Assembly: GCA_036768485.1 (NCBI GenBank)
Contig: JAVLUZ010000610.1
Coordinates: 1 to 64,000 of the forward strand
DNA from: Mermis nigrescens
Lineage: Eukaryota > Nematoda > Enoplea > Mermithida > Mermithidae
Direction: 5' to 3'
DNA: 64,000 bases
Part shown: piece by piece, positions 36,041 through 47,700 of the stretch
Layout: the number at the start of each line of letters is the position of its first letter
How positions within the stretch are numbered: the first letter of the stretch is position 1
The notes under the pieces: generated by a model
What the model was told of the DNA's origin: nothing
The model's input: only the letters and a program-made list of their open reading frames with translations
The model's database searches: none
Made by a program: the position numbers and the translations under genes

Positions 36041-36790
36041 GTATAAAAAATTAAGAACAATAAATGATCTTTATTTATTGGGCTTTCAAAGAAAGTAATT
36101 CAATTTATACGATATTGTGCACCTACGGTATAGCGCGAAACGGATATTTTCGAGATCAACACAAGAACCACCTTGACGGATTTCAATAAAGCACAGTGTT
36201 TGAAGTAGATACTTTTCCAATGAAACTATTCTGCCGAAGATAAGATGTGCTAGTTTATGTCTACAGTAAGCTATGCTCTGAAAACGTGCTCAAACTCTGC
36301 ACGGTCACCATAGTGTAGGGCTTAGTTTCATATTTTGAAAAATAGCAAAATAGTTAGATATTGTTATGCTCTGAATTTTACCTTTTTTTGTTTTTCATGT
36401 ATCTAAATAGTTCGTCCTGAAATTTCAATTTAATTTTTTTCAATATGGCTGCCCCATGAGGTATGCGTTTTACTCGTGCTATCTTTCATATTTCTAATGA
36501 GTAAGCACATTTCAGAAAGCCCAAAAAAGTTCCTCAGAATGATACCCTATTCGCCTGATTTAGTAACGAATTCAACTTTTTCAATATAGCCGCCAGGAAG
36601 GCTGTCATACTGTAACTTTTGACGTTTTTAGCAATCATTTTGAGAGTTTCTAATATAGTTTAGAATGTTTTTCAGTGAATAGCTAGAAAATTTAATGTTC
36701 TTTCTAATGAGCTATGTCTGATGTTCTGATTCCTGCTAGTTACGTTCAGGAAAGTTTAAAAACCTTCAAAATTGTTTATTGTAGGATGAA
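36040..36790. repeat. Long diverged dispersed repeat, copy 2
   Basis: Counterpart of 29880-30620 in the same orientation. It lies about 300 bases upstream of the ATPase start codon and so could bear on its promoter region. No coding frame. Confidence 0.55.
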
Positions 36791-37011
36791 AATGGAGGGA
36801 ATTCAAAAACTAAAATAAGACATACTCACGAAAAAATGCAGATTCTGATTAATTATGCGAAAATTACCAATTTTTAAGCATCAATATTATCACGAATTAA
36901 GAATCTGCGCCGAGGATATTTATTATTTGCGAGAACCAAACAGTACCATCGAAAGTGCCTTTAATTATCTGCTTTGATTTTAGGTCTTTTATACGATTTA
37001 ATGATTCGGTG

Positions 37012-37021
37012 CTAGTTTCAG
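37012..37021 (+). promoter_or_regulatory. Possible 5'-UTR splice acceptor
   Basis: CTAGTTTCAG lies 50 bases upstream of the ATPase start codon, and GATTTTAG lies slightly further up. Either could be a cis- or trans-splice acceptor for the 5' leader. There is no TATA box or initiator I would trust here. Confidence 0.25.
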
Positions 37022-37071
37022 AATTTTCTTTTAAAGTTGAATTTAATTAAAAATTAAGCCGCCAAAAAAAC

Positions 37072-37305
37072 ATGGCGGATGCCAAACGGAAAAGTTCGGT
37101 TCCGTTGAGCTACGACCCTCCCGTCGCTGGAGGTCGAAAACTGACGATGCCAGGGACCTTCGTTTCGAGCGTCAGGTCGGAGCAGCCGACTGGGGCCTCC
37201 TCGACGGAGACTGGCGGAGTTGACGCTAACATACCGGTCGTTTATCAGATGATTAAGGCCGAAGTGCAAAATTTACTCGACAAAATGACCAATGCTCAGA
37301 TTCAG
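37072..37305 (+). CDS. ATPase exon 1: N-terminal extension
   Basis: Starts at ATG in a good context (AAAACATGG) and gives 78 codons beginning MADAKRKSS. No known domain is visible; the end ([15 protein letters not shown]) looks helical. The donor TTCAG|GTCAGA leaves phase 0, which fits exon 2. The start is chosen because no in-frame upstream ATG or continuing frame exists. The exon is far more G+C-rich than its surroundings. Confidence 0.8.
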
Positions 37306-38681
37306 GTCAGAATTTGATTCTGGAAAGAATTAAAATTAAAAAAGTTAAAAAAATTGAATTAAAAGCTAGAAAATCGTAAATTTAGAAAGGATTTTGGTAA
37401 CATAGATACATTCTGTGTTATAACAGGACACTTCTACACAATATTAAAGTCTGTTATTAAACACCTTCGCATTAAACAATATTTTCGCAGATGTAGTTTT
37501 TTATTTTCGGGATATATTCAGAAAGAAAAATTCAGACTTATTTTGAAAACTTTCAATTGATGACCGTTTACTGTTATTTTTATCCATTTGTTGTTATTTT
37601 TAAATACTTTATTTACGTATGCTCCTTACACGAAAATAGGTCTAAACAATTAAAACAGTTACTTATTTCGTAATAAAAATTTTTCTGTGTTTTAGTCTAG
37701 ATTTATTTACTTCATTTTCCATTTTTTCATTAGATTTCACTTGTCTCTTTAATTTATTTTTTATGACAATTTATTTCTCGTCGTCTGCTTCTTTTACACT
37801 ATCGCTCGCCTGCGATTCTAATGAGCTGCCTACTGCGACCAAACGTGCGTATTAAATGACAGGAAGGGGTAAATTTCATTTTTCGCTAATTTTAGCGACA
37901 TCATTTTTTGCTTTTAAAATAATTAAGATTTAAATTAAGAGCGGGATTGAAGACATAGAGAAATCGAGGCAAAATTTTTTTATAACTGTTTTATTTGGCT
38001 TTTTAACGATCGGAACGCGTCAAAAAATATTTTTCATACTTTTTTCTTCATGCCTTTTTTCTAGTACGTGAAAAATATGAAGAAAGTTTCAACAAATTCA
38101 TTCACGAGTTGAACAAGGAGAATTTCGATATATTGATCGATAGTCGTCTAAAAGATCGCTATACGCCTGACAACAGAATTTTTTCGAATAATTGAAAATG
38201 CTCAAAGGCTCGGTTGAGAGTGTTTCGTGGGAAACCAAGCCGCAAGAGCTTCTACACAGAACTACGCACTATAAATAAACAGAATTTGGAAAACAAATAA
38301 ATAAATAATCAAAATAAACTAGAATTCGGAACTGTATCTACAATATATTGGTTATTCTACAAATGTTGAGACATTTGAAATAAATTAAAGATGATTTCAA
38401 TAATTTTTTGATTGAGTCGCACTTGAGCGCAGTTGATTATTGTCGGTGTGCCCGTTTTCCCCATTTGTAGTCATCGTGTTTTCATTCTTTATACCATTTT
38501 AACATCGCCTTTACCTGAACAAAAATTATAAAATATTATTATTAAAATGCGAGGTCATCAACACGTCTTGACTTCTAAAAATTTAATTTTTTCCGATAGG
38601 ACGTCGTTGAATCGGCGACGAAAATTCGCGACAAAGCGATGCTGCTCACTCCGTCGAAGCCAGGCGACGGCGTCGCCGAAG

Positions 38682-38713
<32 letters not shown>

Positions 38714-41700
38714 GCGTCGGTCAGCCGTCCGCGATTGTAGCCGGCGACGAAAAACAGCCGCCGCCGCCGTCCTATTCGGCCACCGACGCCGAAGCGACGC
38801 GTCTCGTCAACGAATTGACCGTCCGGCGCAAAGAAGAACTCAACTTGCTACGCACGCTGTCCGGCGGCGGCGCCGGCGCCGGAGCCAGCGGCGTATATTC
38901 GCCGACGGCCGTGGCGTCTATGCCCGTCATCTTGGAAGATTCCGCCGCAGAGACTGGGCGCAAGTAGGGGACCGACTTAAATATTCGTCTTATATCCTTA
39001 ATCCGTGACATTTTTCGGACTTCGAGTATGCGAGATGAGCTTAGGCTTAGTGATATACATTTAAGTCGACGTCGGCTGATAAAGGAATTCGGAACAGCAA
39101 TAAGCGGATCAGGCTGTAGTACGTTATTGTGCTCGATAATAATAACCTGCGTTTTCAGTGACAGTTCTTAAAATTTTCCCATGGGACGATGAAAGTAGTT
39201 ATAACTGCCACAAGCAGTTGTAACTACTTTCCAAAACAGTCAGATAGTTCCAAATATCCGTTGTTGACGCACAAAACTGCATTTTCCGCCGTTTTATATT
39301 GTATACTTTTATTCAAAATGACTTCTGGTACAATTTTTAAAAACCTCTAAATTTTCGGCAACGTGCGAAGGAAAAGCTTAATGACATTTCGGAAAAAAGT
39401 AGAGACTTCAATTACTAACCCTGTTATTTGTGCCTATGGAGCAAAACTTATTAATACAGTTAACGTCAACGCGTAAAATCTAAATTTTTCGCTGAATAAT
39501 GAAAGTAAATTATTAAAGTATGGCTTCCAGGCCTCCGAGAAAGTGAATAAATGTAATTGAAAAGTAGCATCCGGTGCGAAGTGCCGGAAGAATTCAAGAA
39601 ACAAGAATGATAGAGACAACTAAAATTCATTGAAAAGCGCATAAAATTTTTCATCAAGTATGTTATAACGATGGGAGGCGCCCCCCCCCGCCCTCCCTTG
39701 ACTCCGCCCTATATGCATATATTTTGCACTAAGAAAAGAGCTCGCATCATACAAAATCGCGAAAAAAAAGAAAATATCTCTAGAAAATCAAATTGATAAT
39801 TCTGGGGTACAAATAAACCCTTACGTCCGCGTGGGGTTCGCATCCTCACGAGCTCAGCCGTCGCTAAATTTCTTGTTTTCAGTTTTTAAAATTCATTCAT
39901 AACTAGATTTTATTGATTTTTTACCAAATGCAAAATTTTCCCCTTTTTTGGTATATTTCTTGTCTAAATTTCGGTGAAACTTTCCATCTCGTACATCATT
40001 CTGGTCAAAAATAAGAAGTAGCAGAAGGTCGCAATATTAAAATTTTATTTCTAAGATACGACGAGACGGCCATAAAATTTTCGTTGCAAGAAGCCGAAAA
40101 GCCGAGCGACGTAAAGAAGCCAATGTCCAAAGTTCACAACGTAATTCGTAAATTGACCGGCGGCGAACCGGACAAAGAGCAATTGCTTAGCATAGCGGCG
40201 GAGGCGACCCGGGCCGACCATTTGATGCCCATCGAAGATTTGGAGCAAAAACTGTTCACTAAAATATCAGCCGGCTTAACTACTAGACAAGTCTGTACAG
40301 GCAATGCGACCGTACATGGGCAGCATCCAAAATCTGCAAAAATCCTGAAACAACATGCTGGAAGTTCAATTCTTGGGGTTCTATCCATTTTTGAGAGTCT
40401 ATCAGATTGTGGGTATATAATGCCACCACCTACCCCCTATGCTCACATATGCTTACAGCCATGCAGGGCATGGGGAGCTTTCAGAGTCCACCTTAGACAT
40501 GCACGCCGGGGTTTGAAGTTTAGTCTAGACCCGCCCTCAGAATGGGAAAATGGAAAATCATCTAAGAAAAATAGGACAAAATAAAGGCTAAAAATCGATA
40601 AAAATGAAAAAATTTCTTTAAAACTGCTTGAAATCGACTAGAGGCTGTAGTTTTAGAGTTTATTTATTATTTTTAGAGTTTATATTTTAGAGTTCATACC
40701 AGTTTTTGACATCATTTCGACCGAAAAGCTTCGATGTTTGATCCTCCTCAGACCGGCTGACCCCCTCATAACGGCTATGGAGTGCATCTTTGGGCTACAC
40801 CCCTTCTATAACAGAAAATGAGCGTTTTAAGAGTAAAAGGGAAAATTTCAGAAATTAATGAAAGTCAAGAAATTTTTCTACACAAGTGCTTTAAACTGGC
40901 TGAAACTGCAGTGGATTAACAAAGACTCTAAGCTATTTTAGCACTTCGCATCAGTTTCTGAGGCCAGGTTTTGGCTCAGAAAGTTCTTTGGCTGACCCCA
41001 TCAGGATGCTGTTCATCTATTTGTATCAACCTACTTCCGAATATTTGAACCTGTTCTAGACAGCACATTATTATATTTCGTATTATATATTACGCATATT
41101 CGTCGATAATTTAATAATTACATTCAGTTTAATTTTATTTAATCGATTCAATAAAATTATTACATGTCAAATAAATAAATTTAATAATTTTTGATTGAAT
41201 GATTCTGTTTCATTTAATAATAAAATTTTAATTTCTGCATAAGCGAGGAATACGGATGGCCCGAACACGTGACTCATTTTTTACTAGATTTCGTCTAACC
41301 GAATTAAGAGCTTCAATTAAACATTTTTATCGAAAATGTTTTATGCTTGCAGATGATGATTCACCGAAACCGCGACGGTCTTAACGTTCTATTGCCGCAA
41401 AAAACAACACCAGTGTGGATTCAATTCCTGCGCACTCTTATTTCGGGCTTTGGTCTCATTCTGTGGGTTTCGGTGATTTTGGCCATTTTGGCCTACTGGC
41501 CCCTGGGCGATCCGCCCGATCCGTCGAATTTGGTCCTTGGCTTTGTTATATTGGTCGTAATATTCGTCCAAGGCATTTTTTCCTTCATACAACAACGAAA
41601 GGCGTCGAATTTGATCGCCAGCTTTCTTAAACTGATGCCGACTTCTTGCCAGGTACGTGGCTTTGAAGCAAATTATTTTTCCGCTCACTTTTAAATTTCC

Positions 41701-44700
41701 TCATATATTTATCGTCAGATAAAGAATTTGGAATAAAAAATATTAATTCTGATAAAATCGATTGATTTTGACCTCGATTTGTTAAACATTATTAGAAAAA
41801 CGGGCAAGTCTAGAAAATCGATTCTTGATCTCAAATAGCTCAAGTTAGCATTTGAATACATGGTAGATTTAAATAATATAATGGATACGAGGTAATAAAC
41901 AAATCAGAGAAAAATAATACTTCAAAGACTTATACAATATCATTCTATTAAGACTTAATCAATGGTTCAATGCATGATCGTCTTTTTTATCTTATGATCT
42001 TTTAATGTTTCTGAGACGTTACCTATACGATACAGAATGCATAATCAGTCTCGAAGTCAGTCTGGTCCACGGACTTGTATATATCATGGAAAAATGTAAG
42101 AGTAACCCTGTGGTCTAATACAATCAATTTCGTGAAAAATCAATTCGTAATCACTGCTAGCCTTTTGCCTTTTTTTGAAAAAATATTTTCATTTATTTTG
42201 CTGCGAATCGATTTTGCATGTCTGATTTAGATTCCTTTTGAAATTATCTGAATTTTTTCACATTTACATTACTTTTCTGGCCTCCGAAAAATTCTAGACG
42301 CCCAGATTCAGGCGTTTTCGTCCTGACTTTGTTCTTGTTTGCAAACGCATTTGTCTCACTTTTAAAATCTATTGGCTGCAATTATACATTTCTAGCCTGA
42401 AGACAAGAAATTTTGAAGATGCAGCAAAAATATCGCACGAACGCCTCTCAGTCAGATGCAAAACCTAAAACCCATTCCAATCAAATTTTAAGCTTTTGCT
42501 TGGCACCTAAATCAATAATTGTTAGCATATTGATCATTGCATAGATGATGAATGGCACTAAATGGCCCGGATTAGAATTGAAGAACATGAAGTTTAAATG
42601 ACCAATTGTGAGAAAGAGTTTAAAACAGATCTAGCAGCATTTTCCATAAAACAAAATTGACGTAAATCGACAACCGGTCGCACCATTTTCTTTTTTACTC
42701 GTCCGGCGCTAATTTTGATCATTTTCTAATAAATAATACTTCAGAAATTTCCGGTCGACGCGTTAGGCTTGCCGAGTTTGATGATTCAGTAAATGCAATT
42801 AAAACAAATAGATACGACCTAAGATAAATGACGAATACAATCGGCCTATTCCCGTGATTCAGAGACTGTGAAAGATTGAGGATAAAACAAAGCTCATGCT
42901 GATAGTGTCGAAAAATAATTTCACGTTTCATATAGGCAACAACTTAAAAATTTACTACGAGACATCCTGCGCCTCTGGTATGCGAAGAGCTGAAATTTTG
43001 ATTAAATTTCCTACACAAACCCAATATTGGAACTCTATAACAAAAAATAACAACCAGAAACTTTGATATTTTGACTTGTTTGAAGTTAATTTCGTGCGTA
43101 TACGATTGCACCTTGAAACTCAAATCCGCCCCTCTGGCCACGTCTATGCCCACCATAGGAGAAACTCGTGTAAAGTTTGTTGATAAACCCGTAGGTTTTG
43201 CGTGACGGTTCATGGACGGTGGTGCCGGCGCAAGATTTGGTCGTCGGCGACGTCATCCGGATCAAAGAAGGCGACAAATTGCCCGCCGATTTGCGCATTT
43301 TCGAAGCCCGAGAGGCCAAAATCGAAAAATCGTCGCTGACGGGGGAAAGCGACCCGGTGCCGCTGACCGACTCGCCCACCGACCACAACATCTACGAGAC
43401 CCAAAACATGGCCCTGTTCGGCACGTCGCTCGTAGAAGGCGCGGCAAGCGGCCTGGTCGTCAACACGGGCGACCGGACCGTCATGGGCAAAATCGCCCAA
43501 ATGACCTCGCATACCAAAAGCGGCAAAACTAGCCTGGAGGTGGAAATCAACCACTTCATGCTTATTATAGGTACCGGGTCCAGCTGAATAGTTTTATACG
43601 ATTCGTTTATTGCGATTCGAATTATTAACCCGCGTGATATAACATCTCAAGTAGTGCATTGAGTAGGGAACCAGATATGCGCGTAGGGAGGGGTTTGGGG
43701 ACCTCCAGAATGGAAAAATGGGAAATTTTCCCTGGAAAATGAGGCAAAGTGAAGGCCGAAAATGGATGAAAATCAAAAATTTATCTCAAAACTACTTCAA
43801 ATTGACCAGAAACTGTGTAATAAGGTAGTATAGTTTTAATGCTAATTCAGCGCTTATACCAATTTTTAAGTGGATTTTAGCCAAAAAACTCAATTCTTAG
43901 CCATCAGACCGGCTTACCCCCAGTCGGCCATGCTGTGCATCTATGATAGTTACTCGACGTATCTGGAGTTGAAACGACTTTGACATTCATCGTGACATTT
44001 TTTCAATTTATTTTTTAATGGGAAACTTCTTTTAGGCTAGCGTCAATTCCTCGATTGACTTATTGTATAATTTTATAGCTGTTCAGTTGGCGCATCTAGC
44101 AGATTAGATCATTGCAGTTCGAAATTAATACAACTTATATTTCGTTTAATTTTAAGATTGGAGTATTATCCTTTATCGTGCATCATTTTGTCGTTTTTGA
44201 ATATGATTTTTCTTTTGTTTTGTGCTTCCGCATCATTGTCTTTTCCATGTTTTCTGCAAAGCTTTTAATACTAATGCTCACTTTTTATCAATTCTACATT
44301 TTTCCGATTTAACGAAAATTTTTCACTCAACCTTTCTTCAACGATTCATTGAACAACTTTTTGAAAGCTACAGAGCTTTGTCTTCTTTATTCTTTTGTCA
44401 ACACATATGATAGGGAGTTTGTGGGACACTCTTCTCCCTTCCCTCGTTTTATCGGGCATCGTCAAAAGTCCAAATTCGCGCAAAGCACCCGTTTTAGGAC
44501 ACTGGACCGTTTATTATTCATGCCCATAGTAGAATTTGTTTTTCACTTTCAATTAATTCTGAAGTTGAGTACGACATGCTGTTGTAATTAACGTAGCCTT
44601 AGCACGCTACGATCCCAACACTAATTACGTCTTATTTTAATTAAAACTTCAGATTTTAGCATAAAATTATCGCCTGTGTAGAAGTGCTCAAGTGAGCTTC

Positions 44701-47700
44701 GATAAAGTTTCGAAAATTAAATTTATTTCGAAAATGTTCCAAAGTTTTACCCTAGTTTTTTCTTTCGTTTGTAACAGAGTATACAATATAGATAAATCGC
44801 ATCAAAACTTGCGTTTTTACTCGTAGCTGCAAAGATCGGTAAATTTTTGTCGATTATTTCATTCGATTTTTATCGATTTTTGAATTTTTCGCGCCATAGT
44901 CACTTTTTCGTTCCGTTCGCAGTGACCATGGCCGTTTGCACGATAGTGGTGATGTTGCTCGGATTCTTCCTGGGTATCCGTTCCATCCGGCCCCATTTCT
45001 TGTCCGTCTCGATCATGGTCACCAACTGCATCGCCGTGACGGTGGCTTTGCTGCCCGACGGGTTGCCCATTTCGGTCATCACCATCCTGACGCTGGTCGG
45101 CCGGCGTTTGTACCGCGAGAAAATTTTGGTCAAAAAATTGACCGTCACCGAAACGCTGGGCAGCGCGACTCTGATCGCGTCGGACAAAACGGGCACGATC
45201 ACCATGAACCAAATGACGCTGCATCATTTGTGGACGGGCGTCGTGTCGCCGCTGCTGCTCGACGGCAACGCCCGGCTCGGGTCGACCGTCGTCGGCTTGT
45301 CGTCGCCCCAGCTCAAACGCTTATCCCAACAACCGCAACGCAGCCATTTGACCGCCACGCGCAAGAAATCGTTGGTGTACGACGAGAGTTGCGTCGACCG
45401 GTTGGAGCGGGCGGTGCCCGGTTGCGTCAACTTTAACGGCATGGGCAAGTCGGTCACCGACCCTACCCTCGCCTTCCTCATCCAAGCCATGTGCTTGTGC
45501 AACAAGTCGAATTTCGAACGGGTCGTCAACTCGCGTGAGTTCTCGCCGTACTTAATCGTAAACGTTTTTTAAAAGTTTTTCCGACAAGGTTTAGCAAAGA
45601 TATTATTGATTTCTTTGACTTTAGCGAAAAATTGTAGAATTTTGGTATCTGTATGTTCAGAATCGCTTGACTCACTGCTTGATTTCCTGTATAGCCTATG
45701 TACTCGTATCTACAGAGCAGTGGCGGATCCAGGATTTTCCTAAGAGGGGGGGCGGAACCCTGACTTGGGCGGAAAAATTAGCCGTTTTAACCCGAAAATC
45801 GCTTAAAAATCGCTCAAAAATTCTCAATTTTTCGCACCATTTTGGGTCAATGGGGGGGGCGGCCGCCCCCCCCGCCTCCCCTAAATCCGCAACTGTCTAC
45901 AAGCTCATTGAAGCATTTGATGCGAAGCATCATAAATCGCTAAAATTTATGCACGAATGCTGAAATAATAGCCGTTTAATGATTTTTATTATCAAACAAT
46001 GCAGCCAGTGGCGGATCAAGAATTTTCTTATAGGGGCGGGGGAGTAGCGAATTCCAAAATTGTCTAGAAGTGTAAACCATTTTCCGAATATTCGCATATC
46101 ATGCTTAAAGTAACGGTTTTTTGCCGTCCTTTGATGAGCAGACTCCTTTCTGATAAAAAAGTAAAAAATTTTTGTAACCTTCCGAAGTTTTCTTTGATGA
46201 GAAACGCGCAAAATAATGCAGAAATCGATACAAATCGCCGAAGAAACACTCGAGAAATCATTGTAAGAGCTACGAAATCTTTGTTCTGTAAAAAATTACT
46301 CTTGTGACGTAAGTCTAAGTTTTTAGAGCGTTAGAGCGCCGAAAGAGTCAGTAAATGTTATTAATGAGTACAATCTCGGCGCGAAGTGCCAGAAAAATTT
46401 GGAAAATCATTGCATCGACTAAAATCATAGAAAACACGTATATTCTTTATTGCGCCCGAATGTTTTTCAGGACGGGGGCCGCTCCCCTATGTAAATTCCC
46501 CAGTGAATGCAGCGTGCTTATGCTTGAGTATGTTATTTGCAACCACTATTGTAATTACGTTAGTACAGGTTTTCATCCACGGCATCAACAGTATCATTCA
46601 GTAAGTATCCGAGAATGGCGTAGCGACTCAGCTGCGGAATTCTTGACCAAAATCAACGCAAGTTCCGTCTTTGTGATTTATTTTTACTTTTTTTACTCTT
46701 GAATTATAGGAGCATATTTGAGCATGTCTGAAGACATATATTACCTATTTTGTAAAATCGTTTGAAGATTGAACTGCAAGCAGAGTTCTCACGAGATTTT
46801 TTAAAAACCATTGAATTCTAAGGTCCTATTTACAAATGCAGATGATTATCGTTATTCCTCTCTGTAATAGCATAAGGTTTTGATGTTATTGCTTTCCGTA
46901 CATGGGAGGAATGACGGAGAGGGGGCGGAGGCGGAGGGAGAAAAATACATAGTCGGTGAGATGAAGAATCTTCTTGTAATGGCTTTTGGTATCTCAAATT
47001 TTTCTAACGCTTTGCGACTGACATATTCTTTTTTTGCTGACTGGATTGAAAATTTCGGAGCCAGGAATAGATTTCTGTAGTAACGAATTTTTTATGATTC
47101 ATGGAAAGATTTCTGATCCAGAAAAAACTATTTCAAGTTAATTTTCTTCCATGTTTAGCATAAATTCTAAAAATTGTTATTTCTTCTCATTTCTGCCTCA
47201 ATGATTCTGAATCAACTGCACAAATTTATGAAATCGTAAGTTTTGAAACGTCCTTCCGCTAGAATTTCGAAATTTTTCAGCTTCGCATAATCTAAATACG
47301 CTTGCTAAAATCGAAATGCGTCTGCAAATTTAGAAATTCTCCCAAAAAATATGCATCAAAATGATGTAATGTAAAAGCGTGAAAAACGCAATTCCGCACG
47401 TAATATACCATTCTCTATGAAAATTCCGGATCCGCTACTGATTTCTTTTATTATTCCTTCAAATTTGCATTCTGCCTCAGCTATAGACGTATTAAGCGCT
47501 AGCCAAAAGTTACTTAAGTTTCGCGATTCGGTCTTGCATTGCTCGTATTCTTTATTCTTCGTCTTATTTTAATCTCGAAACCGCATTTCTCGAACTTTTC
47601 TCTCCTTACTTGCCGCTTCGTTTTTTTCTTCTTAATTTTCTTATTTTATACTAATTTCGTTCTTGTCTACTCCTAATTTAACATTATCTAGAATTTGAAA

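Noticed and set aside
38547..39008. Arg-rich 153-codon frame across exon 2
   Set aside because: It reads the GCG repeat in the wrong frame, giving poly-Arg, and disagrees with the phases of exons 1 and 3.
43210..43554. Long frames antisense or out of frame to ATPase exons 5, 6 and 7
   Set aside because: They lie exactly over G+C-rich coding exons whose sense frame matches the P-type ATPase family. They are shadows of it.
46006..47440. A longer 1.4-kb hAT element ending at GGATCCGCTACTG near 47440
   Set aside because: The 8-base duplication AATGCAGC closes the element at 46505, and no duplication fits the distant end, which is probably a separate fragment.
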